This document shows positions 59,041 through 64,000 of a DNA stretch of 64,000 nt, in pieces (the stretch's first letter is position 1; every line of letters begins with the position of its first letter). Under the pieces are notes generated by a model, which made no database searches, had not been told where the DNA came from, and worked only from the letters and a program-made list of their open reading frames with translations. The stretch comes from Brachypodium distachyon (taxonomy: Eukaryota; Streptophyta; Magnoliopsida; Poales; Poaceae), in contig NC_016132.3 in the NCBI RefSeq assembly GCF_000005505.3, forward strand, positions 50,234,914 to 50,298,913, given 5' to 3'. The translations under genes were made by a program, and so were the position numbers.

Positions 59041-60057
59041 GTGAGTCGTCCTTATATTCTTCTCTTGCTATGCTTATGTAGGCTGTAGCAGGGTTTCTGC
59101 TTTCTCGTACTGAAGCCAGGGTTTCTTGATATTCACCTTTTTTTTCTTCTCATGTACTAGTTAGTTAATTTCGTCCGATTTTAAACCTTGGAACTGGTTT
59201 CCAGATTATCTGTGCTTGGTGTTAGATTTTCTTCTTCCGGTGGAGAAAATCTTTCCAATTAGGGGCAACTGGTGGAAGAACTCTGGCCTAATCCGTTAAG
59301 AGGTAAATATTGGACGAACCTCTTCTCTACTGTACCATTTTAGATGCTGTTATAGTCTATTTCAAGAAATCCAATCCTTTTGTAGCTTATCATTTGTTGG
59401 CACTTTTTTTTTTGGAAAAGCCACTATGTCCCAATTGGCAGCATACTTAACGTCCTATGGGGATGCTAAAAAAAGGTGTTCCAAAAATACAGACGAATCA
59501 TCTTTTTTTTTTTGCGGGTGGAATTATCTGTTTTTTGTGGTTGATGTGAGACGAATTACCTTGATGAATCATTCAAAGCTCAAAGTTGATAAGCTGTTTC
59601 ATTTGGGGAGCAAGTGACAAGTTGTGTCCCTATTAATAGCCTTCGTGGCATATTATCTAATCAAATCCAACCTTGAAATTAAGTATATTCAAGTTTTCAA
59701 CTTATTTTCATAAGAGATAAAGAGAATCAAGCGTTTAAAAGCCAGCAAGGAGAAAAGGGAGAATTTGTTTTATTATTGATGTTTTATTATAAGCTTAAAC
59801 TGTGAGGTCACAGTCACACGCTACTGCTACCATGCTAGTAACCGTGTTATGACTTCACTGTGTATCAGTTTCTCGATGTACTCTAATGAATCTGTTTTGT
59901 TAATTTAGCTCACAGTCCCTACTTTGTTTGTTCATTAACGTTTCCCATGTCTTAGATACTTTTCATGATTTGATCTTCATTAACTTTTAAGTGTTCTTCA
60001 TTTTAAGTTTTTCATATTTGGAGTTGAACTTGACCTTTGTATAAACATGTGAAGCAG
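59041..60057 (+). other. 5'-UTR intron of the EXO70 gene
   Basis: Donor GCGGGCG|GTGAGT at 59040/59041 follows a GC/CT-rich leader. Acceptor GTGAAGCAG|GC at 60057/60058 lies 17 nt before the start codon. The interval is AT-rich with no coding signal. Upstream exon about 58600-59040, with an (AC)n run at 58871-58886 and CT tracts near 58940. Confidence 0.6.
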
Positions 60058-60074
60058 GCATATAAATCTACACA

Positions 60075-61889
60075 ATGATGGCTGCTGAGTTAGTTAAGCA
60101 GTGTTCAAACATCACCCTGGGAGAAGAAACAGACATGTGTAGTATTAGATATGATCTCAAGGCATTGCGGAAGAAGATCCTTAGTTTGGATTTCCAAAAC
60201 TCTATACATGTTCATGATCCACAGAACTCATTTGAGTACTTAGAAGTTCTGTACAAAATTCGGCAACTGTCTGAGAGGTTAGGGAACTTGGACCCTGGTG
60301 AAGAAGCCAAAGAGCACAAGGAACTCACTGTATATGCTGATGAACTTTTTGAAATGGCAATGGCAACGCTTGAAGAGGAGTTCTTTTACCTTCTTACACA
60401 CTACAAACAACCATTAGAACAGGAACTTCTCTCCTTCCGTTCTACAGAGGATGGTAGCACAGATGAATTTTCAAGCAGCTCATTCAGTGAGGAACAAAGT
60501 GAAGGGAAGTCAACACAAACTGTTAGTAGCGGAGGATCAGAATATTTTGTGGCTGATTTGATTCAAACTGGTGCACTCTCTGCTGTGAGGTCCATTGCTA
60601 ACTTCATGTTCCTGAGTGACTATGATAAGGAGTGTTGCCAGGCTTATATAAATGCACGGCAGGGTGCAATAGATGAGTTCATTGGGTCTCTGCATATTGA
60701 CAAGCACAGTATAGCAGAACTTTTGAGCACTAATTGGACCAAATTAAGTTCATTGATAAGGAAGTGGAACCGGGCAATGAAGGTTTTTGTTCGAGTCTAC
60801 CTTGCAAGTGAGAGGCGCCTCAGCAATCTTGTCTTTGGTAAACTTTCAGAATCAACTGCAAATTTGTGCTTCTATGAGATTTCATTTAGCTCAGTCATGC
60901 TGCTCCTGAGCTTTTATGAATCTGTAGCAATTGGGCCTCCTAAACCAGAAAAGCTTTTTCGCATGCTTGATATGTACGAAGTCCTAGATGATCTACTCCC
61001 TGAAGCAGAGTTCTTGTTTCAAGCAGGGTACGGTGATATGGTTTTAACCGAGTACCATGAAGTCCTACTCAAACTGGGAGAATCAGCAAGGAAAACATTT
61101 GCAGAATTCAAGTATGCCATCCAATCCTACACATCATCCAGTGCAGTGCCTAGTGGTGCAGTGCATCCCCTTACAAAGTATGTTATGAACTATATAAAGG
61201 CTGTCACAGTTTACAGTAAAACTCTCGATTTGCTTCTCAAGGGCATGGATCGAAGTTACCACCATTTCTCCGCTGATATTCAGTCCATGACAAACTCGTA
61301 CCCTCATTTCACTGTTACAGCATTGCATCTGCAGTCCGTTGCTGCAGTTTTAGAAGCAAATCTTGAAGCTGGGTCTAGATTGTACAGAGATGGCCGATTG
61401 CGGAGCATCTTTGTGATGAACAATATCTACTACATGGTCCAGAAAGTGAAGAACTCAGATCTCAAAAGCTTTCTTGGTGATGACTGGATACGGGGGCACA
61501 ATCGGAAGGTACAGCATCAAGCGACGGACTATGAGAGGGCTTCGTGGAGCCATGTCCTCTCTTACCTGTGTGACGATGGCTTATGTGCTGCCGGAGATGC
61601 TGCGTCTCGTAAAACTATTAGGGAGAAATTCAAAAATTTCAACCAGTCTTTTGAAGAAGTTTATCGAGTTCAGACAGCATGGTCTATCCCAGATGATCAA
61701 CTCCGTGAAGATGTCAGGATTTCCATATCACTGAAAGTTATACAGGCCTATAGGACATTTGTTGGAAGATACTCTAGCTTCCTTGATGGCACAAAGCACC
61801 GAGATCGCTGTCTAAAGTACAGGCCTGAGGATTTGGAGGAACTTTTGCTGGACCTGTTTGAAGGAACTCAAAAGACATTGCAGCATTAA
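60075..61889 (+). CDS. EXO70: EXO70 exocyst subunit
   Basis: Intronless coding region of 604 residues, the usual size and structure for plant EXO70 genes. EXO70 is a rod-shaped subunit of the exocyst that binds membrane phosphoinositides and tethers secretory vesicles to the plasma membrane (family knowledge). Seen here: an N-terminal helical part (1-120), a Ser-rich acidic linker (121-155), and the EXO70 C-terminal domain from about 165 to the end. Landmarks include VRSIANFMFLSDYDKECCQA, IRKWNRAMKVFVRVYLASER, HPLTKYVMNYIKAVTVYSKT, SIFVMNNIYYMVQKVKNSDL, ERASWSHVLSYL, FKNFNQSFEEVYRVQTAW and KYRPEDLEELLLDLFEG. The start was chosen as the first of two adjacent Met codons, which follows a 5'-UTR splice site. 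Plants have many EXO70 clades (A-L and more); I do not place this one with certainty. No broken or missing part. Confidence 0.95.
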   Translation: MMAAELVKQCSNITLGEETDMCSIRYDLKALRKKILSLDFQNSIHVHDPQNSFEYLEVLYKIRQLSERLGNLDPGEEAKEHKELTVYADELFEMAMATLEEEFFYLLTHYKQPLEQELLSFRSTEDGSTDEFSSSSFSEEQSEGKSTQTVSSGGSEYFVADLIQTGALSAVRSIANFMFLSDYDKECCQAYINARQGAIDEFIGSLHIDKHSIAELLSTNWTKLSSLIRKWNRAMKVFVRVYLASERRLSNLVFGKLSESTANLCFYEISFSSVMLLLSFYESVAIGPPKPEKLFRMLDMYEVLDDLLPEAEFLFQAGYGDMVLTEYHEVLLKLGESARKTFAEFKYAIQSYTSSSAVPSGAVHPLTKYVMNYIKAVTVYSKTLDLLLKGMDRSYHHFSADIQSMTNSYPHFTVTALHLQSVAAVLEANLEAGSRLYRDGRLRSIFVMNNIYYMVQKVKNSDLKSFLGDDWIRGHNRKVQHQATDYERASWSHVLSYLCDDGLCAAGDAASRKTIREKFKNFNQSFEEVYRVQTAWSIPDDQLREDVRISISLKVIQAYRTFVGRYSSFLDGTKHRDRCLKYRPEDLEELLLDLFEGTQKTLQH

Positions 61890-62866
61890 TGCTGAGCTTG
61901 AAGCTAATCTGGAAGATTATCATATCACGGTTTTTACATTATGGAAGAAAAGCACCCCTGGCCTCTACTCACAAAGATTCATACAGCCAAGATATCATGT
62001 CAAGGTTGCTGTAAATTTTGCTCTGTATTAGTTTTTCAAATGATACTTCCGTTTATTTATTAGATTTTTTTGCTATAGTGATGTTCATGCTAAAAAAATG
62101 TGTTGATGTCTTGCGTTTGCCAGAACCTTCATAACAGGAAGCCTGTATAGTTTCTTAATATATATACCTGCCAGTTATTCTGCAACTGGTTGCAAAATAT
62201 TATTCTGTGCACCAAAGTCTACTACCTGATGCTACCAGTACCAAGTATACTTGTGCACAATGGTATTTATCGTTTTTTGCTTGTTAAATGTTGACTTCGG
62301 GTTTGCTTGTTATCATATCGTACATGAAAGATCTCGCTCCAGAGATCATATGGTGCATAGGCATGTTAGCCAAACAGAGATTGGACATAATTAATCTCCT
62401 TCCAGAGGACAAGTGTTTACCCTGCCAAGGATCTATCCTCTTTGTGATTTTCTGAATTAGGGGCATGAACTGGTCATTGTTTAATCTATGGTCATCAGTT
62501 GGTATTCCTAAGTATATAAAAGGTCAACTCCTCAACTAACTTAACATGTGAGCAATTCTTTGCTCCTCCTCCCGTCTGCAACCCAAAACATAAAAACCGG
62601 TTTCTGAATATTGTTTTGTTATTGATCCAGTTGTCCTTCACTGGTAATTTTCTGAACAAGTAAGAGCCTTAAATTGTTTGAAAGAATTTAGCAAGCTCTC
62701 ATTCTGAACACATACATCTATATACATCTATATACCTCTAGGAAGATTTTAATTAGCCTGAACGAATTTTGGTGTCCTTAATTAATTGGATTAGCAATGG
62801 ATCATCAAACACTAGCAGGGACGGAGAACTGATATATGTGCGGCTGCTCTGGAGTCTGCACTCTGG
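61890..62866. other. 3' flanks of the convergent EXO70 and DUF620 genes
   Basis: AT-rich, no gene seen. Contains the EXO70 3' UTR on the left and the DUF620 3' UTR on the right, which point toward each other. Confidence 0.5.
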
Positions 62867-64000
62867 TCATCCTGCGTGCTGGTCGTCGCCCTCCTTCTTG
62901 AGGTCAGACGGCGGCAGGAAATGGTCGGAGGAGAGGCCGTAGACGTTGAAGTCTGCCTCCTCCACCGTCCACGTCTCCTCCAGCTTCCTCTTGTGGTTGA
63001 CGGAGCCTTCGCCGTAGCGGAAGAGCGTGACGGCGGTCTTCCCGCCGTGCGCGATGTTGATGCCGTCGATGCAGCGGTAGTCGGAGATGACGGACTCCAT
63101 GCTGGTCTCCCAGAAGATGTTCTCGCTGCGTCTGGCGCCCTTCCCGGACTTCATCCGGAGCAGGTGCGAGTCCTCGAGCTGGATCAGCAGCCCCGTCCGC
63201 TGGCTGAAGTATCCCCACACCGTGTGGTGGATGATGTCGAACGCCGCCGCGCTCCGCGCCCGCAGCGTCGCCGCGCTCGCCTCCAGCTTCAGGATGAAGC
63301 ACTCCTCCCCGTTGATCACCTTCTCCCCGATGCACACCGCGTCCGAGAACAGGTTCGCGATCGACCGCGGGTCCAGGCCCTGCAAAACGGCAAGCAATAA
63401 TCGATTGGTTGATCGTTGCATCTGGAATGCACGCATCATTGACATTGGCATTGGTGGAAAACGATCGAGATGCGTGCCTGGAGGGAGCGGCGGAGGGGGC
63501 GGGGAGGGCCGCGGGAGACATGGGAGATCTCGGCGGCGGACTGGCGCCAGGCGACCTTGCCGTCGCTGCCGGCGCTCATCTTGTGGCCGGCCATGATGAG
63601 CTCGAAGTACCAGACCTCGGGGCACTTCTGCCAGAGCACGAAGCCGCCCACCTCGGCGCGGCCCTGGGCGGCCGTCACGGTCTGGTCGCCCAGGTGGAAC
63701 TCGGACGCGCACATCCGCACTTTGCCCACCGCGTACATGCTCTGCACGCTCTGCAGCGCCGCCTGCCCGCCCGTCGCCGCGATGTACTGCTGCATGATGT
63801 ACTTGGCCGTCGACGCTTGCTTCACAAAACACAAACACACGCACGTCATGGATTTCATTCATTCATCCTTGCCGTTCTGTACTGTACGTACAAAATGGAA
63901 CATGGCTTGCGATCACCCGATTTGCTTACGATGGAGGAGTCGCGGATGGAGCGGCTGAAGGCGCGGTCGTGGGGGACGGGGCAGGGGACGAGCGGGGAGC
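62867..64000 (-). CDS. DUF620 family protein, 3' part (partial)
   Basis: Exons on the minus strand: beyond 64000 to 63930, 63819-63478 and 63379-62867, all joined in phase 0, giving the last 308 residues or so. Conserved stretches include RAFSRSIRDSSI, STAKYIMQQYIAATGGQAAL, SMYAVGKVRMCASEFHLGDQ, GGFVLWQKCPEVWYFELIMA, LDPRSIANLF, GEKVINGEECFILKLEAS, HTVWGYFSQRTGLLIQLEDS and ENIFWETSMESVISDYRCID. This is a plant family with a lipid-binding-like fold of unknown role. The intron at 63380-63477 appears to begin with GC (CTCCAG|GCACGC) instead of GT: the exon must end there to reach LQ|GLDPRS in frame, and no GT lies at that spot. The first exons and start are outside the window. Confidence 0.87.

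Overview
The window is nuclear DNA from a grass, most likely a member of the Pooideae (Brachypodium/Triticeae type). Three things point that way. Its genes have short coding exons with canonical plant GT-AG introns. At least fifteen Stowaway MITEs carry CTCCCTCC termini and TA target sites. Several protein families are plant-specific: a UDP-arabinopyranose mutase, a CIN-type TCP factor, an NDH factor of the CRR7 type and a DUF620 protein. I cannot name the species.

Layout. 0.4-1.5 kb: 5' part of a TIM50-like mitochondrial import gene (minus, cut by the window start). 2.1-6.7 kb: a minus-strand, pol-less LTR retrotransposon with a zinc-knuckle Gag-like ORF. Both outer LTR ends are lost, and one end is fused to a broken MITE. 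It carries two internal tandem duplications and an array of six small hairpins. 7.4-9.5 kb: a PIF/Harbinger element with terminal repeats, a TAA target duplication and a frameshifted transposase. 9.97-10.3 kb: a small two-helix membrane protein. 12.5-13.4 kb: a tandem array built around the palindrome ATCTTAAGAT. 14.2-15.4 kb: UDP-arabinopyranose mutase (RGP). 16.5-20.1 kb: a C9orf85/DUF2039-like zinc protein (minus), sharing a 573 bp intergenic region with a divergent rhomboid-like gene (20.7-27.4 kb, plus). The rhomboid's reading frame is intact but its catalytic His is replaced by Pro. 27.4-37.7 kb: mostly gene-free, around an intronless TCP5/13/17-like transcription factor. 37.7-40.7 kb: a non-autonomous CACTA element. 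40.7-48.4 kb: no convincing gene. 48.4-48.9 kb: a small conserved plant protein (minus). 50.9-56.2 kb: a secreted glycerophosphodiester phosphodiesterase (8 exons). 57.8-58.3 kb: a CRR7-like chloroplast NDH biogenesis factor. 58.6-61.9 kb: an intronless EXO70 exocyst subunit with a 5'-UTR intron. 62.9-64.0 kb: 3' part of a DUF620 gene (minus, cut by the window end).

The genes look like unrelated housekeeping or regulatory loci in a normal chromosome arm; I see no pathway cluster. The least explained signals are the compensating hairpin array inside the retrotransposon, the probable rhomboid pseudoprotease, and the palindromic tandem array at 12.5-13.4 kb. All exon boundaries were read by eye from frame continuity, splice dinucleotides and family similarity. 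No alignment or transcript data were available.
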